Source: Luteimonas sp. 9C
GTDB taxonomy: Bacteria > Pseudomonadota > Gammaproteobacteria > Xanthomonadales > Xanthomonadaceae
Assembly (NCBI RefSeq): GCF_902506295.1
Contig: NZ_LR733312.1
Location: 665,064-729,063, forward strand
DNA: 64,000 bases
Direction of reading: 5' to 3'
Shown: positions 50,915-59,609 of the stretch, piece after piece
Layout of the letters: each line of letters opens with the position of its first letter
Position numbering within the stretch: position 1 is the first letter of the stretch
The notes under the pieces: model-generated
What the model was told of the DNA's origin: nothing
The model's database searches: none
Seen by the model: the letters and a program-made list of their open reading frames with translations, nothing else
Made by a program: the position numbers and the translations under genes

Positions 50915-51361
50915 GTGCAGCCGGCGGTCCGCGTCGCGGCGCTCGTATCCGGCGCGATCTGGACAGCGCCCAATACGCTGATCGGTCTTCTTGGCGGCCT
51001 GGCCGGCCTGCCGTTCGGTGCGCAGTGCCGGTGGCGGCGCGATGATCTCGCACTGGTGTTCGACCGCTGGCCGTGGGGGCCGGGCGGGGCGATCACGTTC
51101 GGCAACACGATCCTGCACACCGGGCACTCGCTGGACGTGCGCTGCACGACCTACGCACACCGCGCTGGCTGGTGCGACGACGCGCCCGTCCAACTGGCAG
51201 ACCACGAACGCGCGCACGTCTACCAGTACATGGTGCTCGGCCCGCTGTTCCTGCCGGCGTATCTGCTCTTCGGCGGGGTGAGTGTCCGCAACCGGTTCGA
51301 ACGCGCGGCCGATCGCTACGCCCTGACGGGGCGTGGCTGGTGGCCCTGGCCGCGACCTTAG
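50915..51361 (+). CDS. Hypothetical protein with HERAH motif
   Basis: 148 residues. A hydrophobic N-terminal segment (SGAIWTAPNTLIGLLGGLAGL) is followed by an Arg/Trp-rich part and LADHERAHVYQYMVLGPLFLPAYLLF. The HExxH-type HERAH suggests a metal site, but no wider family signature is seen. Starts with GTG, AAGGAGA upstream, one base after the PspC stop, so it is in that operon. It looks like a widespread proteobacterial unknown. Confidence 0.8.
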   Translation: MQPAVRVAALVSGAIWTAPNTLIGLLGGLAGLPFGAQCRWRRDDLALVFDRWPWGPGGAITFGNTILHTGHSLDVRCTTYAHRAGWCDDAPVQLADHERAHVYQYMVLGPLFLPAYLLFGGVSVRNRFERAADRYALTGRGWWPWPRP

Positions 51362-51582
51362 CCCTCATGGTGACCGATCGCCTGACGGCCGTGCGCTGCT
51401 GACGGCTCGCCAACGCGGACGCCAATCGGTTCGAGACGTGGGCGCGGACGCGGGAAGACCTCATGTTGGCCGCACTTTTCGGCGCTGGAAGGCCCGGGCG
51501 GCCGGAAATATGCGGCAGACTGGATCTTCCGCATATCCGGCGTCCGAGCCGCCGGTGTGCCCACAGGACTCTGGAGCCGTCG

Positions 51583-52065
51583 ATGCGCTACGACCGTGAT
51601 GCCGTATCCCCCTGGGCCTTTTTCCTGCCGGTCGCGCTCGCCGTGATGGTCGGCAGCCTGGTCGCCGACGCCATCGGCGGCATGCTGCGCGACCGCTTCG
51701 ACCCCACGCCTGCGCCGATGGTCGAGCAGGCAGCCGTGCCGGTCGACGCCGCGCCTGTCGACACCGCTGCGCCGATGGCGCAGGCACCGGCCGGCTCCGC
51801 GCCGGTCGCATCGCCCGGGCCTGCGATCGACGCTCCCGATCCCGACACGGCGCCGCCCGTGACGCCCGACGTTGCGGGCGCGCCGCTGGAGACGGCGATG
51901 CCGGTCGACGACGGCACGCGCCGGCTGTCGGGTCCGATGACTGCACGCCAGGCGGGCGAGAGCGAGAGTTGCATCAACAACACGGTCGCCACGCGCAGCC
52001 CCAACGGCTGGGAGCAGGCGTTGGAGAACGATGCGCCGGTGCGCTGCGAGGCTACGTCGAACTGA
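51583..52065 (+). CDS. Hypothetical membrane-anchored protein
   Basis: 160 residues. One membrane helix (about 10-30) is followed by a long Ala/Pro/Asp linker (40-105) and a short globular end with two Cys (ESCINNTVATRSPNGWEQA, then PVRCEA). The start is the ATG at 51583, with TGGAG nine bases upstream. The 220 bp before it show nothing recognisable. Function unknown; the protein is likely to face the periplasm. Confidence 0.75.
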   Translation: MRYDRDAVSPWAFFLPVALAVMVGSLVADAIGGMLRDRFDPTPAPMVEQAAVPVDAAPVDTAAPMAQAPAGSAPVASPGPAIDAPDPDTAPPVTPDVAGAPLETAMPVDDGTRRLSGPMTARQAGESESCINNTVATRSPNGWEQALENDAPVRCEATSN

Positions 52066-52188
52066 CGGCATGGCGCCGAATCACCGCGTGCGTGTGCACA
52101 GCGGCGCGTGTGTAAGTCCGTGTCCAGACGGTGATCGTGACCCGGGCCGGCGCGACGCATCGCGTCCTGCGTCCGGGGCGTACGGCGC

Positions 52189-52989
52189 TTACGGCGCCCG
52201 CGTGTCCAGGCGCTGCCGCGAGGTGTCGATCGCCTGACCCTCGGCGTCGAAGCGCCGCTCGCAGATCCAGAGTCCCGCCTGGTCCACCAGCACCACGCTG
52301 CTGCACCGCGTTCCATAGCGCGCATCCTCGATGAAGGCGGGCGACAGGTGCCGCTCCAGCACGATGCCGACGCCCGTCTGTGGCAGGGCCGCATCCGGCG
52401 CCGTCCGCGTGTCGCGCAGACCGGCGAACAACGGGGCCAACGCCGCCTCGTCGACCGGCGCAGCGCCGGCAGGATGCGCGGTCGTCTCGAGCCAGTTCTC
52501 CAGCGTCCGCGTGGCCGCGGTGCTCTTCGGCCACGGTGCGTCGAAAGCGCCGTTGGACATCGCGTGCAGGCCCGGCGCCACCGGCGTCGCTGCGAACTGG
52601 GGATGATTGGTGGCGAACCAGAGCGCTGCGCCGTCCCACACCAGCAGGTTGAAGCGGCCGTAGTCGCGTGCGGTCGCAGAGAGGCCCTGCGCAACGTCGG
52701 CAGCCGATGCATCGCCCTGTACGAAATCGCGGACCAGCCAGCCACGCGACCGCGCAGCCGCTTCGGGTGCGACACCGGCGCGCACATTGGTCACCGCGGC
52801 CAGCCGTCGCCGCGACGACGCCAGCAGCCAGCTGCCGCCCTGCACGAGGTCGCGACCGCCGTAGACGTCGGCGTGCTGCGGATCGAATGCGGCGGCCGCC
52901 GTGGGTCGGGCGTGGAATTCGTCGCGATTCGCGATCAGCGCGAGTGGCAGGTCGGGGCGGACGTTCCAGGCAATGGCGATCAGGCACAT
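52189..52989 (-). CDS. NRDE-family protein (TANGO2-like)
   Basis: 266 residues. The protein begins MCLIAIAWNVRPDLPLALIANRDEF, with the family-defining Met-Cys start and the NRDE motif at 21-24. VYGGRDLVQGGSWL and the later SNGAFDAPWPK and GTRCSSVVLVD segments are also typical. The N-terminal Cys suggests an Ntn-hydrolase-like fold. Members are related to human TANGO2; the biochemical role in bacteria is not settled. Confidence 0.93.
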   Translation of the reverse strand: MCLIAIAWNVRPDLPLALIANRDEFHARPTAAAAFDPQHADVYGGRDLVQGGSWLLASSRRRLAAVTNVRAGVAPEAAARSRGWLVRDFVQGDASAADVAQGLSATARDYGRFNLLVWDGAALWFATNHPQFAATPVAPGLHAMSNGAFDAPWPKSTAATRTLENWLETTAHPAGAAPVDEAALAPLFAGLRDTRTAPDAALPQTGVGIVLERHLSPAFIEDARYGTRCSSVVLVDQAGLWICERRFDAEGQAIDTSRQRLDTRAP

Positions 52990-53071
52990 GCAGGCATGCT
53001 AGCCGAGCGATCGGATGCCGGATGCGAGGACCGATGTCGAACGAAAACAGCGCGACGGGCCTGAAACGGCA

Positions 53072-53093
53072 ACGGCCCGCATGCGCGGGCCGT
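53072..53093 (-). terminator. Hairpin after tRNA-Leu
   Basis: A 9-bp perfect stem (ACGGCCCGC / GCGGGCCGT) with an ATGC loop lies 4 bases beyond the tRNA 3' end on the minus strand. The following bases (TGCCGTTTCAGG) have a short T-run only. Confidence 0.7.
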
Positions 53094-53097
53094 CGAC

Positions 53098-53183
53098 TGG
53101 TACCGGAGGCGGGACTCGAACCCGCACGCTTTTAAGGGCGGCGGATTTTGAGTCCGCTGCGTCTACCATTCCGCCACTCCGGC
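53098..53183 (-). tRNA. tRNA-Leu (CAA)
   Basis: The minus strand starts GCCGGAGTGGCGGAATGG and ends in an encoded CCA. The anticodon stem-loop GCGGACTCAAAATCCGC gives anticodon CAA, which reads UUG. A long variable arm (CGCCCTTAAAAGCG) and the T-arm GCGGGTTCGAGTCCCGC are present, as expected of a class II tRNA. Length 86 nt. The acceptor stem pairs fully, with a G-U at the first position. Confidence 0.97.
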
Positions 53184-53304
53184 ACGGACGCGGGAGTATA
53201 GCGGAAGCGCGGCAGGGCCTGAATCCCGGTCTCTTTGCGTTCTTCGAACATGCGGGCCGGCATCATGTGCGCGCCGGCGCAGGGCCGGGAGTCCGGGAGG
53301 GAAC

Positions 53305-53847
53305 ATGCACGATCGAACGACGCCGCATCCGACAGCGGCCTGGATGTGGGCGCGGCCGCGCCGGTCGGCCGCGCGTGCGCGCCGCCTGCGGATCCTGTTC
53401 GCGGTGCTGCTGCCGCTGGCCGTGTCCGCCTGCGCCAGCCAGCCGGCGTCGCGCATCGCCGATCCCGAGCCCGTCGCGGAGCGCGAACTCGCCACGCCGC
53501 CGGGCGGCGACCTCGTGCCGTCGCAACCGAACGGCCAAGTGCGTCTGGCGGATGGCGTGTTCCGCGTGCACCTGAGCAACATCCGCTGCGTGCGCGCGCC
53601 GTGCCCCAATGGCTACATGGTGTCGGACGTCGAGGGCCGGCCGCCCGCGCTGCGCCCCGGTGTGCCGCAGCCGGTGTCGCGGATGCCGGAACAGGTCCGC
53701 TTCGACGCGGCGTCCGGTGGCGCGGTCGAGGATGGACTGGTCGAGCAGGCGCACGTCGGCGACGGCATCGTCGTCGATGGCCGGGCCTGGCTGATCGAAG
53801 GCGGCCGGACGCTGCGGGTCGAGGTCAGGCAGCTGCTGTCCGACTGA
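53305..53847 (+). CDS. Putative lipoprotein with RCxRAPC motif
   Basis: 180 residues. After a long basic N-terminus, LFAVLLPLAVSAC gives a lipoprotein-type signal. A proline-rich linker and a beta-rich part follow, with VHLSNIRCVRAPCPNGYMV and a final block VEDGLVEQAHVGDGIVVDGRAW. The RCxRAPCP stretch has paired Cys. GGAGG lies 5 bases before the ATG at 53305. No known family is recognised. Its neighbours on both sides are on the other strand. Confidence 0.8.
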   Translation: MHDRTTPHPTAAWMWARPRRSAARARRLRILFAVLLPLAVSACASQPASRIADPEPVAERELATPPGGDLVPSQPNGQVRLADGVFRVHLSNIRCVRAPCPNGYMVSDVEGRPPALRPGVPQPVSRMPEQVRFDAASGGAVEDGLVEQAHVGDGIVVDGRAWLIEGGRTLRVEVRQLLSD

Positions 53848-53862
53848 TCCTGTGGCGCCGGC

Positions 53863-55719
53863 TCAGCCGGCGCCGCCTTCGTCCTCGATCTTCGAGGCGG
53901 CGATCCAGGCATCGATCGCGCGCGAGACCACGTCCAGCGGCAGTGCGCCGTTCTCCAGCAGCACGCCGTGGAAGGCGCGCAGGTCGAACCGCTTCTTCAG
54001 CGACTGCCGCGCATGCGCGCGCAGCGCGAGCAGGGTGTGCAGACCGACGGTGTGTGCACACGCGCGGCCCGGACGCACCAGCTGACGCTGCGCCTCGCTG
54101 CGCGCCTGGGCCTCGCTCAGGCCGGCGACGTCGCGCAGGTAGGTCTGCGCCTGCGCCAGTGTCCAGCGTTCGGAATGCAGGCCGGTATCGACGACCAGTC
54201 GCGCGGCGTGCACCAGCTCGGCGCGCAGCCGGCCCAGATCGCCCCGCGGATCGTCGTCGTAGACACCCATTTCGACGGCCAGACGCTCGGCATACATCGC
54301 CCAGCCTTCGGTGAAGGCGGTCGGCGCCAGGCTGCGGCGCAGGCGCGGCAGTGCGACCTGGGCCTGGGCCAGCCCGACCTGCAGATGATGGCCGGGCAAT
54401 CCGTTGTGGTAGACCAGCGTCGGCAGTCCACCTTCGGGCAGGGCACGCACCTGCGCGGCATCGATCACCAGCGTCCCCGGGCGGACGTCGCCGCCGGGCG
54501 GCACGTAGTAGACGGCTGCGGTGCCGTGCGCGCCGGGCGGCGCCAGCTGGACGTCCAGCGGCTGCGTCGGCAGCGTGCCGAAGACCCGCGGCAGGGCGTC
54601 CTCGATCCTGTCGAGCCGGGCCTGGACGGCCGCGCGCAGGGCCTCACGATCCGCCTCCGCCGCTGCCACCGTCACGGCTGCGTCGCCTGCAGCGTCGACA
54701 GAAGTGCCGCCGGGCGGCGCAGCGACATCGGTCAGCGGCAGCCGGTCGCGCACGATCGCAGCCATCTCGCCGCGGATCCGGCCGACCTCGGCGTGGCCCA
54801 GGGCATGCAGCTGGGTGGCGTCGATGCCCACGCCGGTGTTCCAGCGCAACGCGGCCGCGTAGTAGTCGCCGCCGCCGGGCAGGGCCCAGACGCCGTCGTT
54901 CGCATCCTGCGCGCCGATGGCGGTCTCGATGCGGGCGAGCAACCGGGCGTAGGCGGGAAGGGTCTGGTCCTCGATGGCGCTGCGCGCATCGCGCAGGAGT
55001 TCCTCGCGCAATGCGGCGTCGATGTCCGGTACGCCATCGAGCTTGCGGGCGAACGCCTGCACGAACGGACTGGCGTCGACGCCGACCCGCACGAGGTCGC
55101 GGATCTGCAGGGCGGCGCCTTCCAGCGCGACGCGTGGCGGCACGACGCCATGGCGCGCCTGCAGGTCGAGGTTGTCGCCTACCTGGTCGAGCTTGGTCGC
55201 CACTGCATGCAGACGCGCGACGTAGTTGCGCGCCTCGGCCGCGCCGGTGACGGGCTGCGCGTTCTCGAAGAATCCCGGCAGCGCCATCGGAATGCTCGAC
55301 AGCTGGTCGACCGCGTAGAGGTTGGTGCGCAGGGGCAGCCACGCCGGCGCCCAGTCGACGCCGATCAGATCGGCCTGGCTGCGGTAGAACCAGCGCGCCA
55401 TCTCCAGCGTGCGCTGCTGCTGCGGTGCAAACGCGTCGTCGTCGATGTCGTCGAGCGCGGCGAGGTTGGCGGCCAGCGTGTCGCGCAGCTCGGCGCGGTG
55501 CACCAGCGAAGCATCGGTGAGGCGACCGGCCGCGAGCCGCGAATCGGGACTGTCGATGCCGAGCACGGTCATCGCTTCGGGATCGTTGGCGAGAAACGCA
55601 TCGAACTGCGCGTCGACCAGGGCATCGACCGCGCCGCCGTCGGCATCGGGCACGTTCGGCGCGCGGCCGCAGGCAGCGAGCAACATCGCCACGGTGGCGG
55701 TCAGCAGCAATCGGGTCAT
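53863..55719 (-). CDS. DUF885 lipoprotein with altered HEG motif
   Basis: 618 residues. A lipoprotein signal (LLTATVAMLLAAC, Cys at 17) starts the protein. The DUF885 core is clear: GGGDYYAAALRWNTG, HALGHAEVGRIRGEM, the zinc-site region LVYHNGLPGHHLQVGLA, then FTEGWAMYAERLAVEMG and GRACAHTVG. In most members the zinc motif reads HEGxPGHHLQ; here the Glu is Asn (HNG). This may remove peptidase activity or be a lineage change. The start is the first ATG; it converges on the 53305 lipoprotein gene, with 15 bp between stops. Confidence 0.92.
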   Translation of the reverse strand: MTRLLLTATVAMLLAACGRAPNVPDADGGAVDALVDAQFDAFLANDPEAMTVLGIDSPDSRLAAGRLTDASLVHRAELRDTLAANLAALDDIDDDAFAPQQQRTLEMARWFYRSQADLIGVDWAPAWLPLRTNLYAVDQLSSIPMALPGFFENAQPVTGAAEARNYVARLHAVATKLDQVGDNLDLQARHGVVPPRVALEGAALQIRDLVRVGVDASPFVQAFARKLDGVPDIDAALREELLRDARSAIEDQTLPAYARLLARIETAIGAQDANDGVWALPGGGDYYAAALRWNTGVGIDATQLHALGHAEVGRIRGEMAAIVRDRLPLTDVAAPPGGTSVDAAGDAAVTVAAAEADREALRAAVQARLDRIEDALPRVFGTLPTQPLDVQLAPPGAHGTAAVYYVPPGGDVRPGTLVIDAAQVRALPEGGLPTLVYHNGLPGHHLQVGLAQAQVALPRLRRSLAPTAFTEGWAMYAERLAVEMGVYDDDPRGDLGRLRAELVHAARLVVDTGLHSERWTLAQAQTYLRDVAGLSEAQARSEAQRQLVRPGRACAHTVGLHTLLALRAHARQSLKKRFDLRAFHGVLLENGALPLDVVSRAIDAWIAASKIEDEGGAG

Positions 55720-55818
55720 CGGTCTCGACGGGAACAGCGGGAGAGCCGACGCACTGTAGCGGCTGGGGTCGCGGGATGCGCCCCCGTGTTCACGTTCGTG
55801 TGCGTGTGGCGCGTGCGC

Positions 55819-56424
55819 TCAGTCGAGCGTATCGACGGCCAGTGACGCGTCGTAGCGCAGATACCACTCGCCGGCGTCGGCGCGGAACCGTGCGCAGTGC
55901 ACGATCGGAGCCTGGTACACGTGCAGCGAGACCGCGACCGCATTCGGACTGGGATTGCGGATGGTGTGGTACTCGTGCGGCGGAATCAGGCTGCCGGCGC
56001 TACCGACGCCGACCTGCATGCCCGAGGCCGCGCGGAAGCGGAAACGCGCGCCGTCGGATTCGAGCAGTTCGTACTGGGCGATTTCCAGCGTGCCGCGCCA
56101 GATGCCTTCCACGCACCACAGGCCGTCGTGATCGTGGATGGGCGTGCCCTGGCCCGGCGCCCAGGTCATCGCGACGACGCTGTAGCCATGCGCCGGACTG
56201 CGATACAGCTCGCGACGTGCGTAGTGCCCATCGACCGGCGAAAGCGTGCAGGCGGGTAGTTCGACGGCGGGATCGCGGATCAATGCGCACATCGCGCTGC
56301 GCAGCGCGCCGGTGACCGCATGGGAGTCCCCGGCGGCGACCGCGGTGTCGATCGCGGCGATCAGGCGGTCCCGGCCTTCGAAGGCGATATCCGGATGTTC
56401 GGTGGCGGCAGACTCGACATGCAT
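55819..56424 (-). CDS. Cysteine dioxygenase-type cupin
   Basis: 201 residues. The cupin motif PIHDHDGLWCVEGIWRG gives two of the iron-binding His and the G(X)5HXH pattern, followed by the third His region LIPPHEYHTIRN. The overall fit is to the cysteine/thiol dioxygenase (CDO/PDO) family, which oxidises Cys or 3-mercaptopropionate with O2. No Cys-Tyr crosslink position can be assigned with confidence. It lies 9 bases downstream of metX, which suits a role in sulfur amino acid metabolism. Confidence 0.9.
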   Translation of the reverse strand: MHVESAATEHPDIAFEGRDRLIAAIDTAVAAGDSHAVTGALRSAMCALIRDPAVELPACTLSPVDGHYARRELYRSPAHGYSVVAMTWAPGQGTPIHDHDGLWCVEGIWRGTLEIAQYELLESDGARFRFRAASGMQVGVGSAGSLIPPHEYHTIRNPSPNAVAVSLHVYQAPIVHCARFRADAGEWYLRYDASLAVDTLD

Positions 56425-56433
56425 CGCCGCAGT

Positions 56434-57576
56434 CTAGCCCGCGGACGACGCGCGTGCAGGCGGCAGCGCAGCAAGAAACGACGCGACGGCAGGTCCGAAG
56501 CGGGCGATGTCGACGAGAAACGCGTCGTGTCCCTGCGGCGATTCCAGCGGCAGGAACGCCGCGTCGACGCCGCCGGCGCGCAGTCCGTCGGCGATCTGCT
56601 GTTGCTGCTGCAGCGGAAACAGGATGTCGGTGTGCACGCCGATCGCGAGCGCGCGTTCGAGGCGCAGCGTCGCCAGCCCGTCATCGGTGCTGCCGCCGCA
56701 GCTTTCGCCGATGTCGAACCAGTCCATCGAGCGGCTGAGATAGAGATAGCAGTTGGGATCGAAGCGGCGCACGAAGCGGCGCGCGTGGCCCTCGAGATAG
56801 CTCTCGACCTCGAACTCGAGACCGAATGGTTCCTCTTCCTCGCGGCGGTCGGATTCCAGCCGCACGCGACCGAAGCGGCCGTCCCATTCCAGCGCCGAGC
56901 GGTAGGTGATGACACCGAGCTTGCGCGCCATGCGCATGCCGCTCTCCGGATAGGCGTCGTCGGTGTAGGCGCCGTTCTGCCACATCGGGTCGAGGCGGAT
57001 GGCCTCGCGCTGCAGCGAGCGGATCGCGATCGAGAACGGCAGCGCACGCGCCGCGCCGCAGATGTTGATGTGCGTGCGTGCAAGACCGGGGAATCGCGCG
57101 AGCAGCGCCAGTGCGGTCATGCCGCCCATGGAATTGCCGATCACGCAGGCGAGCTGCGCAATGCCGAGCGACGCCACGACGTGTGCAGCCGCGTCCGCGC
57201 CGTCCTCGATCGAGAGGTCCGGAAATGCGAGCCGGTACGGCGCGCCGGTGGCGGGATCGCACGAAGCCGGGCCGGTGGAGCCCTTGCAGCTGCCGAGCGA
57301 GTTCACGCAGATGACGAACCAGCGGTAGGTGTCGATCGGTTTGCCGGGACCGAGCATCGCCTCCCACCAGCCCGGCGTGGCGTCGCCGGCGTGGCTGGCG
57401 GCGTGCGCATCCGGCGACAGGCCGGTGACGATCAGCACGGCGTTGCCGCGCCTCGCATCGAGCGTGCCCCAGGTCTCGTACGCCATGCGCGCATCGTGGA
57501 GCGCGCCGCCGCGTTTCATGGGAAAGGGCGAGGGCAGGGCGATGAAGCGGCTGGCCGGTGGGATGAATTCGGTCAT
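56434..57576 (-). CDS. metX: Homoserine O-acyltransferase MetX
   Basis: 380 residues. MetX-type alpha/beta-hydrolase acyltransferase of methionine synthesis. Nucleophile Ser lies in VIGNSMGGM, the MNSLGSCKGST-like segment (VNSLGSCKGSTGP) and the YETWGTLDARRGNAVL start are conserved, and Asp/His are in the region HTDILFP and SPQGHDAFL. Sequence alone does not decide between acetyl- and succinyl-CoA; related Xanthomonad enzymes are reported to use succinyl-CoA. The start MTEFIPPASRF at 57576 is favoured by the family. Confidence 0.95.
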   Translation of the reverse strand: MTEFIPPASRFIALPSPFPMKRGGALHDARMAYETWGTLDARRGNAVLIVTGLSPDAHAASHAGDATPGWWEAMLGPGKPIDTYRWFVICVNSLGSCKGSTGPASCDPATGAPYRLAFPDLSIEDGADAAAHVVASLGIAQLACVIGNSMGGMTALALLARFPGLARTHINICGAARALPFSIAIRSLQREAIRLDPMWQNGAYTDDAYPESGMRMARKLGVITYRSALEWDGRFGRVRLESDRREEEEPFGLEFEVESYLEGHARRFVRRFDPNCYLYLSRSMDWFDIGESCGGSTDDGLATLRLERALAIGVHTDILFPLQQQQQIADGLRAGGVDAAFLPLESPQGHDAFLVDIARFGPAVASFLAALPPARASSAG

Positions 57577-57610
57577 CGCGCCAGTGTAGCGAGTCGCGAT
57601 GCCGCGCCGG

Positions 57611-58621
57611 TCAGGGTGCCGCGGCGACGGGCACGACGAGCTCGACCGGATCGCGCGCGGGCAGCGACACCCGCACCGGCGCCGACTCGAAATCGCCTGC
57701 GCCGCGCGCGGCATCGCCGCTGCGCGAGACGCGTGCGACCAGTTCCACGGTGTCGAGCCCCGACAGCGGCTGGGTCGGCATGGGGCTGTCGCCATCCCCG
57801 AGCACGATGTCGAGCGGCAACGCTGAGACAGGATGGCGCTGCACCGCGACCGGCATCGGCGGACCGCCGGGCTGGCGGGCGATGACGAACACCGTCGCAT
57901 CGCCGGGTAGCGAGGCGCCGGCGGGCTCGAGCCGCACGCGGACGCGCAACGCATGCACGCCCGGCGCGGGTGCGGTCGTCGCCGATGCATCGTCCGCAGG
58001 CAGGCCGGCGGCAGTGCGCGCAGCAGCGATCTGGGTGCGCAGCGCGTCCGCCGCGGCACCGTCGAGCAGCGTCAGCAGCGGCGTCCAGGTCACGACGGCG
58101 CCGGCATCGTCGCCGGCCTGGCGCTGGGCGATGCCCAGATACCAGCGCGCGTGCTGATGATCCGGATTGCGTGCGAGCACGTCGCGCAGCGTCTGCACCG
58201 CAGCCGCATCGAAGCGGCGGTCCGGCGCGGCGCGAGCGCTGGCCTGCGCGGCTTCCACCTGTATTGCGTCGTCCTCGGGCAGCAGCTTCGCCGCGCGCGC
58301 AAGGGCATCGCGGGCATCGTCGAAACGCGCCAGCTCCGCATACGCGCGGCCCAGCAGCAGCCAGCCCTCGGGCTGCCGCGGATCCCGCTGCAGGTCGGCC
58401 TCCAGACGCACGATCGCATCGTCGAGCGAATCGGGCGCTGTGCGTTCGGCGGGATCGAGCGCCTGCGGCGTGCCGACCAGGCCGTACAGGCCGGCGACGA
58501 GCACGGGCACGAGCAGGGTCACCGCGATCGCGACCCGCGCGGCGCCGCGGCGCAGTCCCCAGGTCAGCGCGACGACGGTCATCAGCGTCAACATGATCGC
58601 GAGCACGACGAAGAGCGACAT
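57611..58621 (-). CDS. ccmI: Cytochrome c maturation protein CcmI
   Basis: 336 residues. Two membrane helices (about 3-22 and 28-48) hold the CcmI-1 part, followed by a TPR domain (QPEGWLLLGRAYAELARFDDARDALARA, then HARWYLGIAQRQAGD) and a periplasmic beta domain. CcmI presents apocytochrome c to the haem lyase CcmF/CcmH. Its start overlaps the ccmH stop (TGATG). It ends the ccm operon. Confidence 0.93.
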   Translation of the reverse strand: MSLFVVLAIMLTLMTVVALTWGLRRGAARVAIAVTLLVPVLVAGLYGLVGTPQALDPAERTAPDSLDDAIVRLEADLQRDPRQPEGWLLLGRAYAELARFDDARDALARAAKLLPEDDAIQVEAAQASARAAPDRRFDAAAVQTLRDVLARNPDHQHARWYLGIAQRQAGDDAGAVVTWTPLLTLLDGAAADALRTQIAAARTAAGLPADDASATTAPAPGVHALRVRVRLEPAGASLPGDATVFVIARQPGGPPMPVAVQRHPVSALPLDIVLGDGDSPMPTQPLSGLDTVELVARVSRSGDAARGAGDFESAPVRVSLPARDPVELVVPVAAAP

Positions 58622-59064
58622 CACCAGGTCTCCGTGTCGTCGGGCGGCAGCGGTGCGGTGTGGCGACGGGCCGCGACGGCCCGCCAGATCACCACGCCGC
58701 CCGCGCCCAGCAGCAGCAGCGGGCCGAACCACAGCAGCCACGTCGCCGGGCCGACCTGCGGACGATACAGCACGAACTCGCCATATCGCGCGACCAGATG
58801 CGACTTGATCGCGGGGTCATCCAGGCCTTCGCGCATCAGGGTCAGCACTTCGCGGCGCAGGTCATGCGCGATCTGCGCATTGGAATCGGCCAGCGACTGG
58901 TTCTGGCACATCACGCAGCGCAGCTCGGCGACGAGACTGTGGAAGCGGCGTTCTTCGGCGGTGTCCTCGAAACGCAACGGCGCGGCATCGACGGCGACCT
59001 GTGCGTACGCGGCCTGCGGCCACGCCACGCACAGCAGCAACGCACACAGCAGGGCGCGGATCAT
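58621..59064 (-). CDS. ccmH: Cytochrome c maturation protein CcmH
   Basis: 147 residues. A signal peptide (cleavage near AAYA-Q) precedes a short domain with the LRCVMCQNQSLADS redox motif (Cys-x-x-Cys), then a C-terminal membrane helix. CcmH reduces the CxxCH of apocytochromes together with CcmG. It overlaps ccmG by 4 bases and ccmI by 1. Confidence 0.97.
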   Translation of the reverse strand: MIRALLCALLLCVAWPQAAYAQVAVDAAPLRFEDTAEERRFHSLVAELRCVMCQNQSLADSNAQIAHDLRREVLTLMREGLDDPAIKSHLVARYGEFVLYRPQVGPATWLLWFGPLLLLGAGGVVIWRAVAARRHTAPLPPDDTETW

Positions 59065-59609
59065 CGCGCCTCCATGCGTGCGACGACCGGCAGGAGCTGG
59101 TCGTGGATGGTCGCGTCGGTCATCGGGCCGACGTGCTTCCAGAGGATCGTGCCGTCGCGATCGACGAGGAAGGTTTCCGGCGCGCCGTAGATGCCCCATT
59201 CGATCGCGGCCTTGCCGTCGTAGTCGGTGAGCACGAGGTCGTAGGGATTGCCGAACTGCGCCAGCCAGCGCGTCGCGTCTTCCGGTTCGTCCTTCCAGTT
59301 GAAGCCGATCACGCGCACGCGGCCGGTCTTCGCGAAGGCACTGACCACGGCGTGTTCTTCGCGACATCCGGGGCACCAGCTGCCCCAGACGTTGAGCAGG
59401 TACGGCGCGCCGCGCAGGTCGTCCTGCGTCACCCGTTGCGCGGGTGCGCCGAGCACCGGCAACTCGAATGCGGGCGCGGGCTTGCCGATCAGCGGTGAGG
59501 GCAGGGCATCGCGATCGGGATTGCGGCTCAGCCAGACGCCCGCAGCCAGCAGCGCGAGAACCACCCCGAACACGGCCAGCGGCAGCCAGCGGGCGCGCAA
59601 GGCGCTCAC
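59061..59609 (-). CDS. ccmG: Thiol:disulfide interchange protein CcmG/DsbE
   Basis: 182 residues. An N-terminal anchor helix (about 9-27) is followed by a thioredoxin fold, with the active site WGSWCPGCREEH and the cis-Pro region YGAPETFLVDRDG. It keeps apocytochrome Cys residues reduced in the periplasm. The start is GTG at 59609, overlapping the ccmF stop (GTGA). Confidence 0.96.
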   Translation of the reverse strand: MSALRARWLPLAVFGVVLALLAAGVWLSRNPDRDALPSPLIGKPAPAFELPVLGAPAQRVTQDDLRGAPYLLNVWGSWCPGCREEHAVVSAFAKTGRVRVIGFNWKDEPEDATRWLAQFGNPYDLVLTDYDGKAAIEWGIYGAPETFLVDRDGTILWKHVGPMTDATIHDQLLPVVARMEAR

